This document shows, one piece after another, positions 7,653-15,812 of a stretch of 39,528 bases of DNA. The stretch's first letter is position 1, and each line of letters opens with the position of its first letter. The DNA is from Neisseria sp. (GTDB lineage Bacteria > Pseudomonadota > Gammaproteobacteria > Burkholderiales > Neisseriaceae), in contig NZ_JAUNHL010000025.1 in assembly GCF_030523955.1 (NCBI RefSeq), positions 1 to 39,528 of the forward strand. The letters are read 5' to 3'. The notes under the pieces are model-generated. The model had not been told where the DNA came from. It saw only the letters and a program-made list of their open reading frames with translations, and did not search any database. The position numbers and the translations under genes were made by a program.

Positions 7653-7667
7653 GGAATTTAGAATTCC
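7653..7667. promoter_or_regulatory. Palindrome in divergent promoter region (candidate LysR site)
   Basis: GGAATT-TAG-AATTCC lies between the divergent hydrolase and LysR-like starts. LysR regulators commonly bind such dyads upstream of divergent targets. Assigned by position only. Confidence 0.3.
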
Positions 7668-7685
7668 TGCAATTGGAAAAATCAT

Positions 7686-7932
7686 ATGAACCGCATCGAT
7701 GCGCTGAAAATATTTTGCAGTGCCGCCGAAACCTTGCAATACAAGGAAACCGCCCGGCGTAAAGATGCTCGGATCAAGCCCGAGCATGGCGCAAGTGTTT
7801 TCAGATATCGAAAAGAATTTCGCAAAGATCTTGGCTTCTGTATACCGCCCGCAGCGCAACGTCACCCACCCGCGCGTGAAACGGGTATTCGACCTCTTGG
7901 CGCAATGTTTGACGCAGCATATTTCGATATAA
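7686..7932 (+). pseudogene. LysR-type regulator with its middle deleted
   Basis: The ATG at 7686 begins MNRIDALKIFCSAAETLQYK, ETARR, a typical LysR N-terminus up to the start of the helix-turn-helix. The sequence then breaks into a short palindromic stretch (ATGCTCGG mirrored by CCGAGCAT, 7765-7787). In another frame a LysR-like C-terminus, VYRPQRNVTHPRVKRVFDLL, runs to a TAA at 7932. About 200 residues are missing in between. It is divergent from the truncated hydrolase, the usual arrangement of a LysR regulator and its target, so regulator and target have decayed together. Confidence 0.6.
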
Positions 7933-7939
7933 ACATACA

Positions 7940-7999
7940 ATGCCTGTCTGAAAACAAAGCTTGCGCGTTTTTGATAAGCCAAACGTTTCAGACAGGCAT
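7940..7999. terminator. Uptake-sequence inverted pair with long loop
   Basis: TGCCTGTCTGAA (7941-7952) faces its inverted copy (7987-7998) across a 34-base spacer that includes GCTTGCGCGTTTT. The same spacer core occurs in the pair behind leuS. Confidence 0.65.
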
Positions 8000-8109
8000 T
8001 GTTTTCGCAGCGATAGCGTTCTTACCGCCGGCTAACGGAAATAAAGCCCAAGACCTTTGCAAAACACCCAGCCCCTCCAAGCACCACTTCCCTGTTGTTC
8101 CCTTCCCTA

Positions 8110-8151
8110 TTGACAATTTTATTTTTACACCTATAATGACTAACCAGTCAT
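8110..8151 (+). promoter_or_regulatory. Promoter with overlapping TetR-type operator
   Basis: TTGACA (8110-8115) and TATAAT (8132-8137) are separated by 16 bp, a near-consensus sigma-70 promoter. The palindrome ATGACT-AACC-AGTCAT (8136-8151) overlaps the -10 box and ends 18 bases before the tetR start. A TetR dimer bound there would block transcription, implying autorepression of the operon. Confidence 0.8.
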
Positions 8152-8169
8152 TCACTAAAAGGAACAAAA

Positions 8170-8736
8170 ATGGCAAGGCCGCTGAGTGAAGAAAAGCGTC
8201 AAGCATTGATTCAAACCGCCATTAATCTGATTGCCGAACAAGGTTTGTCGGCCAGCACCGCCAATATTGCCAAACAGGCAGGCGTGGCCTCCGGTACGTT
8301 ATTTACCTATTTCGATAGCAAGGAGGCGCTGTTTAACCAAGTTTATTTGGCGATTAAAAACGATATTGCCGCCGCGTTGTTAAACGATGCCGTTTACAAC
8401 GATTGGCAAACACAAATGCAGCATTGGTGGAACGCCTATATCGCATGGGGCATCCGGCATCCGCGCGAGCGGGCCGCCGTGCGGCAATTGGAATCTTCGC
8501 CGATATTGGCACAAGAAACACGGCAACAAGTACGCGAGGCGTTTATTCCCATGTGGCAGATGCTCGCCGAAGCCGAACGTTTAGGGCGGTTTTATCTGCC
8601 TTTGGATTTAACGGTACTGATGATGGAAAACATGATGGAGACCACCATCCAGTATCTCACTCATGAAACACAAGCTTCCGCACACTACCAACAAATCGGT
8701 TTTGAAATGATGTGGCGGGCGGTTGTAAAAGCATAA
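8170..8736 (+). CDS. TetR/AcrR-family transcriptional regulator
   Basis: This 188-residue protein is full length for TetR regulators. The N-terminal helix-turn-helix is clear: QTAINLIAEQGLSASTANIA, KQAGVASGTLFTYFDSKEAL, FNQVY, with the typical TxxxIAxxAGVxxGxLxxYFxSKExL pattern at about residues 25-60. The C-terminal ligand domain is not conserved enough to name an inducer. AAAGGAAC precedes the ATG. It is the first gene of an operon with an SDR and an NAD(P)-binding protein. The palindromic operator in its own promoter implies autorepression relieved by a ligand, perhaps a substrate of the downstream dehydrogenases. Confidence 0.92.
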   Translation: MARPLSEEKRQALIQTAINLIAEQGLSASTANIAKQAGVASGTLFTYFDSKEALFNQVYLAIKNDIAAALLNDAVYNDWQTQMQHWWNAYIAWGIRHPRERAAVRQLESSPILAQETRQQVREAFIPMWQMLAEAERLGRFYLPLDLTVLMMENMMETTIQYLTHETQASAHYQQIGFEMMWRAVVKA

Positions 8737-8763
8737 ACATATTGATTTTAAAAAGGATAAAAC

Positions 8764-9546
8764 ATGAAACTCACTGCATTAATCACAGGCGCATCCAATG
8801 GTATCGGTTTGGAATTGGCCCGTATTCACGCCAAACGTGGAGGCGATTTGGTTCTCGTTGCCCGTTCGCAAGACAAACTCAACCAACTGGCAGACGAATT
8901 ACGCGCACAATACGATGGCATTCACATTACCGTTATTGCCCAAGATTTAACCATGCCGCAAGCTGCACAATCGATATTTGCCCAAACCGAACAACTGGGT
9001 ATTCAAGTGGATATCTTAATCAACAATGCCGGCTTCGGCGGCCACGGCCGCTTTTTCGAGCGTGAATTGGCAAAAGAACAGCAAATGATCCAACTTAACA
9101 TCACCACGCTGACAGAGCTGACCCACCTCTATCTGCAAGGCATGGTGGCGCGGCGCAGCGGCAAAATCCTAAACGTATCGTCCACCGCCTCGTTTATGCC
9201 CGGCCCCTTGCAGGCGGTGTATTACGCTACCAAAGCTTATGTTACTTCGTTCAGCCAAGCAGTAGCCGAAGAAGTACGCGAGTTCGGCATTACCGTTACC
9301 GCGCTGTGCCCCGGTGCGGTGGCAACGGGTTTTGTGGATGCGGGCGGTTTGCAGGATGTGGGCGCATGGAAAAACGCCAAATCGGCGCAATCGGTGGCCG
9401 AATACGGCTATCAGGCGATGGAAAAAGGCGAGCTGGTGGCGTTTAACGAAGGCAAACTGAAGTTTGCCTTGGAATGGGTGATTCCGCTGCTGCCGCGCAA
9501 AACCGTGTTGAAAATGTCGCGTATGGCGATGGAAAAATCGAAATAA
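8764..9546 (+). CDS. Short-chain dehydrogenase/reductase (SDR)
   Basis: This is a classical SDR of 260 residues with an N-terminal TGASNGIGLE cofactor motif (from residue 8), an NNAG motif near residue 88, a serine in NVSSTAS, and the YxxxK catalytic pair (Y153, K157 in YYATKAY). PG at CPGAV follows. Oxidation or reduction of an alcohol or carbonyl with NAD(P)H is the expected activity; the substrate is not readable. The second gene of the tetR operon, it starts 27 bp after tetR with an AAGGA site, and the next gene follows after 10 bp. Confidence 0.9.
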   Translation: MKLTALITGASNGIGLELARIHAKRGGDLVLVARSQDKLNQLADELRAQYDGIHITVIAQDLTMPQAAQSIFAQTEQLGIQVDILINNAGFGGHGRFFERELAKEQQMIQLNITTLTELTHLYLQGMVARRSGKILNVSSTASFMPGPLQAVYYATKAYVTSFSQAVAEEVREFGITVTALCPGAVATGFVDAGGLQDVGAWKNAKSAQSVAEYGYQAMEKGELVAFNEGKLKFALEWVIPLLPRKTVLKMSRMAMEKSK

Positions 9547-9556
9547 GGAGCACCTT

Positions 9557-10213
9557 ATGCACGCCCTCATCATCGGTGCCACCGGCGCAACAGGCCGCGC
9601 GTTGTTAGACACCTTGCTGAACGATTCCGCATTCGAACGGGTCAGCATTTTCGTCCGCCGCCCGGTAGCGTTGGAACACCCCAAGCTTGTTGTTCATGTA
9701 ATCGACTTTGAACAGCCGCACACTTGGCAGGATCAAGTACGCGGTGATGTGCTGTTTTCTTGTTTGGGCACGACTTTGAAAGACGCGGGCAGCAAAGAGG
9801 CACAATGGCGTATCGACTACGACTACCAATACCGATTCGCACAAGCCGCCAAAGCCAACGGCGTGCCGCAGTTGCTGCTGGTATCTTCTGCCTACGCCAA
9901 CCCCGCATCAAAAGGCTTCTACACCCGAATGAAAGGCCGACTGGAGCAAGACGTTGCCGCACTGGGTTTTGCCTCACTCGGCATCTTCCGCCCGCCGAGC
10001 CTGGTGCGCCCGAATACCGACCGCACAGGCGAAAAAATCGCGCTGCGGCTCTTGAACGGCTTGAACCGCATCGGCCTGCTGCGCTCCATGCAGCCCATGC
10101 CGGTAACGGAACTGGCGCAAGCCTTGGCCGTTACCGCCAAACAGGCGCGGCCGGGTGTGCATATTTTGGAAGCAGCCACCATCCGCGCTTTGATATATAG
10201 CAGATTAACTTAA
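9557..10213 (+). CDS. NAD(P)-binding Rossmann protein (HTATIP2/NmrA-like)
   Basis: The 218-residue protein starts with the Rossmann motif IIGATGATGR (GxxGxxG at 7-13). It continues with LFSCLGTTLKDAGSK, VSSAYANP, FYTRMKGRLEQDV (family YxxxK) and IFRPPSLV, a pattern typical of atypical SDRs of the TIP30/HTATIP2 group. It is the third gene of the tetR operon, with AAGGAG at 9545-9550 overlapping the end of the SDR gene. The last five codons (YSRLT) and the TAA stop are provided by the left end of a Correia-like element inserted at 10196. The original C-terminus has therefore been replaced by a few residues; fold and cofactor site are intact. Confidence 0.85.
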   Translation: MHALIIGATGATGRALLDTLLNDSAFERVSIFVRRPVALEHPKLVVHVIDFEQPHTWQDQVRGDVLFSCLGTTLKDAGSKEAQWRIDYDYQYRFAQAAKANGVPQLLLVSSAYANPASKGFYTRMKGRLEQDVAALGFASLGIFRPPSLVRPNTDRTGEKIALRLLNGLNRIGLLRSMQPMPVTELAQALAVTAKQARPGVHILEAATIRALIYSRLT

Positions 10214-10301
10214 CTTTCGCTACGGCGTTGCTGCGCCTTGCCGTACTACTTGTACTGTCTGCGGCTTGCTGCCTTGTATCGAAGTAATTAAATCTGCTAT
10301 A
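10196..10301. repeat. Correia-like element (CREE), 106 bp
   Basis: The element has TATAGCAGATTAACTT at one end and AATTAAATCTGCTATA at the other. Internal blocks CTACGGCGTTGCTGCGCCTT, GCCGTACTACTTGTACTG and TCTGCGGCTTGCTGCCTTGT are shared with other copies in the window. It supplies the stop codon of the upstream gene. A second truncated end (TATAGCGGATCAACTCAA) begins at 10298. Confidence 0.85.
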
Positions 10302-10330
10302 GCGGATCAACTCAATTCTGATAACCGTTT

Positions 10331-10361
10331 CGTCATACTCAGGCTAAGCCTGAGTATGACG
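10331..10361. terminator. Perfect 14-bp hairpin (dispersed repeat)
   Basis: CGTCATACTCAGGC, loop TAA, then GCCTGAGTATGACG. The half-motif CGTCATACTCGGG recurs at 445-463 and in related form near 11967 and 25100, so it is a repeat family as well as a possible terminator. Confidence 0.6.
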
Positions 10362-10400
10362 TACCTACTTTTCTGAAGTTTATTTTTAGCCATATAACCT

Positions 10401-10436
10401 AAAATGCCTGTCTGAAATCATTCAGACAGGCATTTT
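10401..10436. terminator. Uptake-sequence hairpin
   Basis: AAAATGCCTGTCTGAA pairs perfectly with TTCAGACAGGCATTTT around ATCA, with A- and T-runs on the two flanks: a bidirectional terminator between the tetR operon and the following minus-strand gene. Confidence 0.8.
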
Positions 10437-10459
10437 TACTACATCAATCTTCTCAAATC

Positions 10460-10627
10460 CTAGGGTCTGTCGACAATTAACCGGCGAAGCGGTTTTTTGA
10501 GACAAAAACCGCGTATGCAAGGCAAAAAGCACAGCAAGGTTGAACACCTTGCGAGCATTTTTAACGCCGCAGACGGGGTTTTTTGACCAAAAACACCGCC
10601 GTTGCGTTAATTGTCGACAGACCCTAG
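10460..10627. mobile_element. 160-bp TIR element (MITE-like), copy 1
   Basis: The element is bounded by CTAG on both sides with terminal inverted repeats GGTCTGTCGACAATTAA. No open frame of note is present inside. It is about 97% identical to 36678-36845 with the same length, so both copies look recently mobilised. CTAG on both sides is consistent with a duplicated or preferred target as in IS5-like elements; a parent transposase is not in the window. Confidence 0.75.
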
Positions 10628-10749
10628 CTTGCGACTTATGCGTAAAATTCAAAACATTACCGGCAGTTTACATTCCGTTATACCCGGGTTTGGTCCGAGC
10701 ATAGCGCAAAACCTCACCCTACCGGCATGAATTTTAGCAAAAGTTCCGC

Positions 10750-11424
10750 TTAATTGCTTTGGGCTTGACCGGCGTTGGCAGTCGGGTTGATCAGAATTTC
10801 TACGCGGCGGTTTTGCGCACGGCCGGTTTCGGTATCGTTAGATGCTACCGGCTGGCGTGAACCGTAGCCGACAGTGCTCAAACGAGAGCCCGCCACACCG
10901 CGTTGTACCAAATAGGCGGCTACCGATTGGGCGCGGCGTTGTGATAAAGGTTGGTTGATGGCATCGTTACCGGTGCTGTCGGTATGGCCGGCTACGGTAA
11001 CGGTGGTTTCGGGATATTGCACCAGTGTTTCCGCCGCTTTGTTCAAAGAATCCATCGCGGGCGTGCTCAAGGTAGCGCTGTTGGTGGCAAAAGTCACCGC
11101 GCTGGGCATGGTCAGCTTGATTTGGTTGCCTTCGCGCGATACTTGAACATCAGTGTTTTTCAGGCTTTCACGCAATTTGGCTTCCTGATAATCCATATAA
11201 CCGCCTACGCCCGCGCCTACAGCGCCGCAAGCCAAAGCCGCATTACGTGCACCTTTGCCGCCGTGCGTCAGCGCACCGATGGCGCCGCAGGCAGCCGCAC
11301 CGCCTAAACCGTACATGGCGGTTTTGCTCATTTTTTGTTGTCCGGTGTTGGCATCGGTTACGCAGCCGGTCAGTACCAGAATGGAAGAAGTTGCCAACAC
11401 GGTTAAAGGTTTCAGCAGATTCAT
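10750..11424 (-). CDS. OmpA-family lipoprotein (peptidoglycan-binding)
   Basis: The 224-residue protein has a lipoprotein signal with lipobox LTGC (C21). A glycine-zipper segment (YGLGGAAACGAIGALTHGGK) and a second glycine-rich stretch (ACGAVGAGVGGY) follow, then a C-terminal OmpA domain: VTFATNSATL, VTVAGHTDSTG, QRRAQSVAAYLVQRGV, RLSTVGYGSRQPVASN and NRRVEI, including the Asp and Arg that bind diaminopimelate in this fold. The layout matches YiaD-like proteins that tether the outer membrane to peptidoglycan. AAGGATAAATCCC precedes the ATG. It appears to be a single-gene unit flanked by repeats. Confidence 0.93.
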   Translation of the reverse strand: MNLLKPLTVLATSSILVLTGCVTDANTGQQKMSKTAMYGLGGAAACGAIGALTHGGKGARNAALACGAVGAGVGGYMDYQEAKLRESLKNTDVQVSREGNQIKLTMPSAVTFATNSATLSTPAMDSLNKAAETLVQYPETTVTVAGHTDSTGNDAINQPLSQRRAQSVAAYLVQRGVAGSRLSTVGYGSRQPVASNDTETGRAQNRRVEILINPTANAGQAQSN

Positions 11425-11638
11425 GGGATTTATCCTTCGGAATGATTTTATCGGTTAACTTGGCTGAACAAGTTCGTAAAACAAATCATGCCAGACAGAT
11501 TGGCAACCGTTCAGCTTTACATACATTTCTGTCTGTCTAACTATATCCGACAGACTTTAATAAAGGAAGTTTCCTTAACTCTATATAACGCTAAATTACA
11601 CTAGAAGCGAGCATCGTGTCGCCTGCGCAGTCAAACCT

Positions 11639-11896
11639 TATAGCGGATTAACTTAACTTTCGCTACGGCGTTACTGCGCCTTAGAGCGTGTCATCATAAT
11701 GCTTGCGAAGCGGTTTTTTGAGGAAAAATCCGCAGATGCGGATTTATAGCAGATTTAATTAATTTTCGATACAAGACAGCAAGCCGCAGACAGTACAAGT
11801 AGTACGACAAGGCGCAGCAACGCCGTAGCGAAAGTTAAGTTTATCTGCTATAACCAAAAATACCGCCGCAATGCCCTCAACTACTCGCTCTAAGGT
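11639..11896. repeat. Nested repeats: CREE fragment, MITE-like element, complete CREE
   Basis: 11639-11680 is the first 42 bp of a CREE (TATAGCGGATTAACTTAA). It is interrupted by a diverged MITE-like element with CCTTAGAGCG ends (11679-11896) related to the 160-bp element (shares GCGAAGCGGTTTTTTGAG). This in turn contains a complete 108-bp CREE at 11745-11852 (TATAGCAGATTTAATT to GCTATA). No gene lies in this stretch. Confidence 0.65.
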
Positions 11897-11898
11897 AA

Positions 11899-11931
11899 AT
11901 GCCTGTCTGAAAATTTTTCAGACAGGCATTT
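11899..11931. terminator. Uptake-sequence hairpin
   Basis: TGCCTGTCTGAA (11901-11912) and its inverted copy (11918-11929) with a 5-base loop, flanked by AA and TTTT. Confidence 0.75.
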
Positions 11932-11993
11932 TCACTTGAAGTGAACTTGAATGAACACTTATTTTTGTCATACCCGGGTATCTGCTTTTCTTC

Positions 11994-12146
11994 TATCAGC
12001 GGATTTAATTACTTCGATACAAGGCAGCACGCCGCAGATATTACACGTACGGAACAAATTCTATTGCCGCTTTAGCGGCTTACCAAATCTTTCTCTTCAC
12101 GCTTTGGCGCAGCAGAGCCTTCGCGAAAGTCAAGTTAATCCGCTAT
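11994..12146. repeat. Correia-like element, long form (about 150 bp)
   Basis: TATCAGCGGATTTAATTACT at the left and GTTAATCCGCTAT at the right enclose CREE blocks plus an extra segment of about 50 bp (ATTCTATTGCCGCTTTAGCG and onward) also recognisable in the degenerate copy at 4740. Together these make up the full-length CREE form; the shorter copies lack it. It ends 50 bp past the pepN stop. Confidence 0.7.
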
Positions 12147-12196
12147 CAAACGGCTTTTTGCAAAATCTCAAACCCAGAGAAACCAACCTAACCGGT

Positions 12197-14836
12197 TCAA
12201 GCCAATACTTTGCCCACCACTTCGGCCACGTCTTTCGACAAACCTTCTTTAGCCGCAATCCGCTGCAACTCATCGCGCATCAAGGCTTGCCGTTGCGGCT
12301 CCAACCGTTTGCAAATATTGAAGGCCTGCACCAAACGGGCGGCCACTTGCGGGTTGAAACCGTCGATTTCCATGACCTTATCGGCCAAAAAGCGGTAACC
12401 TTGGCCACCTGCCGCGTGAAAATGCGGCACATTGCGGCTGAACGTTCCCAACAACGCGCGTGCTTTGTTCGGGTTTTCCAAGCTGAATCGCGGATGATTC
12501 AAGGCAGCCTTAACCTGATCTGGCGTATCGCTGCGGCGGCTGGATGCAATCAGGCTGAAATATTTGTCCATCACCAGTGCTTCATCGTCGAATTTTGCGG
12601 CAAAAGCATTCAGCAATTGATCGCGCAGCTGGCCGGGATGGTGGTTTACTGCCGACAAAATCCCCCATTCGTGCGTCATGTTGCGTGCCATTTCTTGATA
12701 ATGCTCGGCTACATACCCGATGTGCGCCGGATCGGCGCGCAATACGTAAGCACGGCAGGTATTGAGCAGACTGCGCCAAGCCGCCAGGTCGGGACGGTAT
12801 TCGTAACGTACCGCCGCATCGGCGGCCTGCTCTTGCGCCAAGGCGCGTTGTGCCAAGGCCTGAAATTGCGGCAGGAACGAGCTTGCGATTAAATCCAGCA
12901 ACGCTTCGCGGGCTTGATGCACCCGAAGCGGGTCGATATTTTCACTGTCCGCCCACAACTCGGCTTCCGGCGGTACCGCCAGTAACATGGCTTGGAAACC
13001 GGCATCATCTGTCTCTTGCAATACCTGCTCCACCGCACGCAACAGCGCCGGATGCTCCGGCAAGGGCCGGCCGGCCGCCAGCGCCGCCTCATTGGCGGCA
13101 ATCGCGCGGCGGTATAAGGTTTGTCCGGCTTCCCAACGTGCGAAGGCATCGTCATCCGCCGCCAACAATAATGCCAACTCTTCATCGCTGTAGTCGAAAT
13201 TCAAATGTACCGGTGCCGAGAAACCGCGCAGCAAAGAAGGCACCACCGCTTGGTGAACGCCCTGTAACACAAAACGCTGTTCGGCCTCGCTCACGCGCAA
13301 CACCGCTTCTTGCTGCTCTTCCTCGCTGCCCGGCAAACGGAACGCCACTTTCTCACCGATGCTGCCGGCTTTTTTGCTGAACAGGGCAATTTTCAACGGC
13401 ATCATCATCGGCTGTTTTTCCGCCATATCGGGCGTCGGCGGTACGTTTTGTTTCACATCCAGCACATAATCGCCGTTATCCTGCAATTGACCTGCTACCT
13501 TCAGCACGGGCGTACCGGCCTGGCTGTACCACAGCGCGAACTGCCCGAAATCAAAACCGTTGGCATCGGCCATCGCCGCACGGAAATCGTCGCAGGTAAC
13601 TGCTTGGCCGTCGTGCCGCTGGAAATACAGCCGCATGCCTGTCTGAAAACCTTCTTCGCCGAGAAAAGTGTGATACATCCGCACCACTTCCGAACCTTTT
13701 TCATAAACCGTCATGGTGTAGAAATTGTTCATTTCCACATAGCTGGCCGGGCGCACCGGATGAGCGGTGGGGCCGGCGTCTTCCGGAAACTGGTGCTGGC
13801 GCAGCAGCGCCACGTTTTCGATGCGGGTTAAGCCGCCGGCGCGGTCGGCGGAAAATTCCTGATCGCGAAATACGGTTAACCCCTCTTTGAGCGAAAGCTG
13901 GAACCAGTCGCGGCAGGTTACGCGGTTGCCGGTCCAATTATGGAAATATTCGTGCGCAATCACACTTTCCACGCCGGCGAAATCAGCGTCGGTGGCGGTA
14001 CGGCTGTCGGCCAGCACGAATTTGGTATTGAAGATATTCAGGCCTTTGTTTTCCATCGCGCCCATATTGAAATCGCCCACCGCCACGATCATGTAAATAT
14101 CCAGATCGTATTCGAGGCCGAAACGGGTTTCGTCCCATTTCATCGCATGCTTGAGCGACTCCACCGCAAAACCGACTTTACCGGCATCTTCCGCGCGGGT
14201 ATAAAACTCAATCGACACCTCCCGCCCGCCGGCGGTGACAAAAGTATTGCGGGTAAGTGCCAAGTCGCCCGCCACCAGTGCAAATAAATAGCTCGGCTTC
14301 TTATAAGGATCCACCCATTTCGCCCAATGGCGGCCGCCCTCCAGAGCGCCGCCGTCCACTTTGTTTCCGTTCGACAGCAACACCGGAAACCGCTTTTTAT
14401 CGGCGATGATGGTGGTGGTGAATTTGGACATCACATCGGGGCGGTCGGGATAAAACGTGATTTTGCGGAAACCCTCCGGCTCGCACTGGGTATAGAAGTT
14501 GCCGCCGCTCTCGTACAAGCCCATCAAGGATTTGTTCTCATGCGGTTTCAGGCGGGTTTCCACTTCCAGTGCAAACACTTCCGCCGGCACGTTTTCTATG
14601 CTCAGCCGCTCACCTTGCAAACAGTAATCCGCGCGCTCTTCGCCGTTGATTTTCAACACCAGCAAATCAGCTGATCCGTCCAACACCAACGGCACACCGG
14701 TTTGCTGCGGCTCCACCAGCAAGCGCGATTTCACCAGCGTGTAATCGTCGTAAATCTCAAAGGTTAAATCGGTTTGGTGTACCAGAAAGTCCGGCGCGCG
14801 GTAATCTTTCAAATAATGGACGGTATTTTGCTGCAT
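12197..14836 (-). CDS. pepN: Aminopeptidase N
   Basis: This is an M1-family zinc aminopeptidase of 879 residues, the usual bacterial PepN length. It carries the exopeptidase motif GAMENKGLN and the zinc site [18 protein letters not shown], with H295, E296, H299 and E318 as ligands and catalytic base. A conserved start, [20 protein letters not shown], and a large helical C-terminal domain are present. It trims N-terminal residues from peptides in the cytoplasm. I chose ATG 14836 because GAAAGGAAG lies 7 bases upstream; an in-frame TTG 15 bases earlier overlaps that site. One uptake sequence lies inside the coding region (13636-13647). No partner genes; a DUS hairpin precedes it and repeats follow. 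Confidence 0.97.
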   Translation of the reverse strand: MQQNTVHYLKDYRAPDFLVHQTDLTFEIYDDYTLVKSRLLVEPQQTGVPLVLDGSADLLVLKINGEERADYCLQGERLSIENVPAEVFALEVETRLKPHENKSLMGLYESGGNFYTQCEPEGFRKITFYPDRPDVMSKFTTTIIADKKRFPVLLSNGNKVDGGALEGGRHWAKWVDPYKKPSYLFALVAGDLALTRNTFVTAGGREVSIEFYTRAEDAGKVGFAVESLKHAMKWDETRFGLEYDLDIYMIVAVGDFNMGAMENKGLNIFNTKFVLADSRTATDADFAGVESVIAHEYFHNWTGNRVTCRDWFQLSLKEGLTVFRDQEFSADRAGGLTRIENVALLRQHQFPEDAGPTAHPVRPASYVEMNNFYTMTVYEKGSEVVRMYHTFLGEEGFQTGMRLYFQRHDGQAVTCDDFRAAMADANGFDFGQFALWYSQAGTPVLKVAGQLQDNGDYVLDVKQNVPPTPDMAEKQPMMMPLKIALFSKKAGSIGEKVAFRLPGSEEEQQEAVLRVSEAEQRFVLQGVHQAVVPSLLRGFSAPVHLNFDYSDEELALLLAADDDAFARWEAGQTLYRRAIAANEAALAAGRPLPEHPALLRAVEQVLQETDDAGFQAMLLAVPPEAELWADSENIDPLRVHQAREALLDLIASSFLPQFQALAQRALAQEQAADAAVRYEYRPDLAAWRSLLNTCRAYVLRADPAHIGYVAEHYQEMARNMTHEWGILSAVNHHPGQLRDQLLNAFAAKFDDEALVMDKYFSLIASSRRSDTPDQVKAALNHPRFSLENPNKARALLGTFSRNVPHFHAAGGQGYRFLADKVMEIDGFNPQVAARLVQAFNICKRLEPQRQALMRDELQRIAAKEGLSKDVAEVVGKVLA

Positions 14837-14873
14837 GATGCTTCCTTTCAAATAGTGGCGCCCATTATACAGA

Positions 14874-14906
14874 ATGCCTGTCTGAAAAAATATTTCAGAC
14901 AGGCAT
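14874..14906. terminator. Uptake-sequence hairpin
   Basis: TGCCTGTCTGAA (14875-14886) with its inverted copy (14894-14905), 7-base loop. It lies between the fabG end and the pepN start and likely terminates the fab transcript. Confidence 0.75.
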
Positions 14907-14993
14907 TCCGAACCGCATCCGTTTATACCGTCGCAAATATCGCATTATGCGAAGGCTTGATGCGGGTATGGCGCAGAATCGATGCAGTCCGCA

Positions 14994-15740
14994 TCACGGC
15001 ATCAGCATGCCGCCGTTCACATGCAGCGTTTGGCCGGTAATGTATTTGGCCTGGTCGCTGGCCAGAAACAACACCGCATCGGCAATATCTTGCGGCTCAC
15101 CGAAGCGGCCGAGTGAAGTTTGCGCTTCAAAGGTTTTACGCGACTCTTCCGGCAGCGAGCGGGTCATATCGGTATCGATAAAGCCCGGCGCCACGCAGTT
15201 AACGGTAATTCCGCGGCTGCCCACTTCGCGCGCCATCGATTTGGAAAAACCGATTAAGCCCGCCTTGGCCGCCGCATAATTGGCCTGCCCGGCATTGCCC
15301 ATCGCGCCCACTACCGAAGTGATGTTGATCACGCGCCCGCTGCGCTGTTTCATCATACCGCGCAGCACCGCTTTGGAAGCGCGGAACACCGATTTCAGGT
15401 TCACCTGCATAATCTCGTCCCACTCTTCCTCCTTCATCCGCATTAAAAGATTATCGCGGGTGATGCCGGCATTGTTCACCAGAATATCCAGCTTGCCGAA
15501 CTCTTTTTCGATCTCCGCAATCAGGCTCTCGATACTGCCCTCTTGCGCCGAATTCAGCGCCCGCCCTTGGCCGCTCCATTGCGCCAAGCGCTCGCTGATG
15601 GCCGCTGCGCCGCTCTCGGAAGTGGCGGTACCGATTACCGTCGCCCCTGCCTGTGCCAAAGTATCGGCAATCGCCGCGCCGATGCCGCGCGAAGCGCCGG
15701 TTACCAAGGCGACTTTGCCGCTAAGGTCTTGTGTAGTCAT
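14994..15740 (-). CDS. fabG: 3-oxoacyl-[acyl-carrier-protein] reductase
   Basis: FabG reduces 3-oxoacyl-ACP with NADPH in each round of type II fatty-acid synthesis. The 248-residue protein has TGASRGIGAAIA at the cofactor site (from residue 14), VNNAG, SVVGAMGNAGQANYAAAKAG with the catalytic Y155 and K159, and the C-terminal ITGQTLHVNGGMLMP ending typical of FabG. ATG 15740 follows GAAAGGAAG; the ATG five codons earlier overlaps this site and is less likely. It is the last member of a fab cluster on this strand, separated from fabD by two glycan genes. acpP, which usually follows fabG, is not next to it. Confidence 0.95.
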   Translation of the reverse strand: MTTQDLSGKVALVTGASRGIGAAIADTLAQAGATVIGTATSESGAAAISERLAQWSGQGRALNSAQEGSIESLIAEIEKEFGKLDILVNNAGITRDNLLMRMKEEEWDEIMQVNLKSVFRASKAVLRGMMKQRSGRVINITSVVGAMGNAGQANYAAAKAGLIGFSKSMAREVGSRGITVNCVAPGFIDTDMTRSLPEESRKTFEAQTSLGRFGEPQDIADAVLFLASDQAKYITGQTLHVNGGMLMP

Positions 15741-15812
15741 GAATCTTCCTTTCATTTAAATGATTGATTCAAGCGTTCATATTATAAATGGCTGTCTGAA
15801 ATCATATCGAAA

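Noticed and set aside
11951-12892. Open frame of 313 codons on the plus strand
   Set aside because: It runs antisense through the 3' part of pepN, whose frame has clear M1 aminopeptidase motifs; composition reflects the shadow of that gene.
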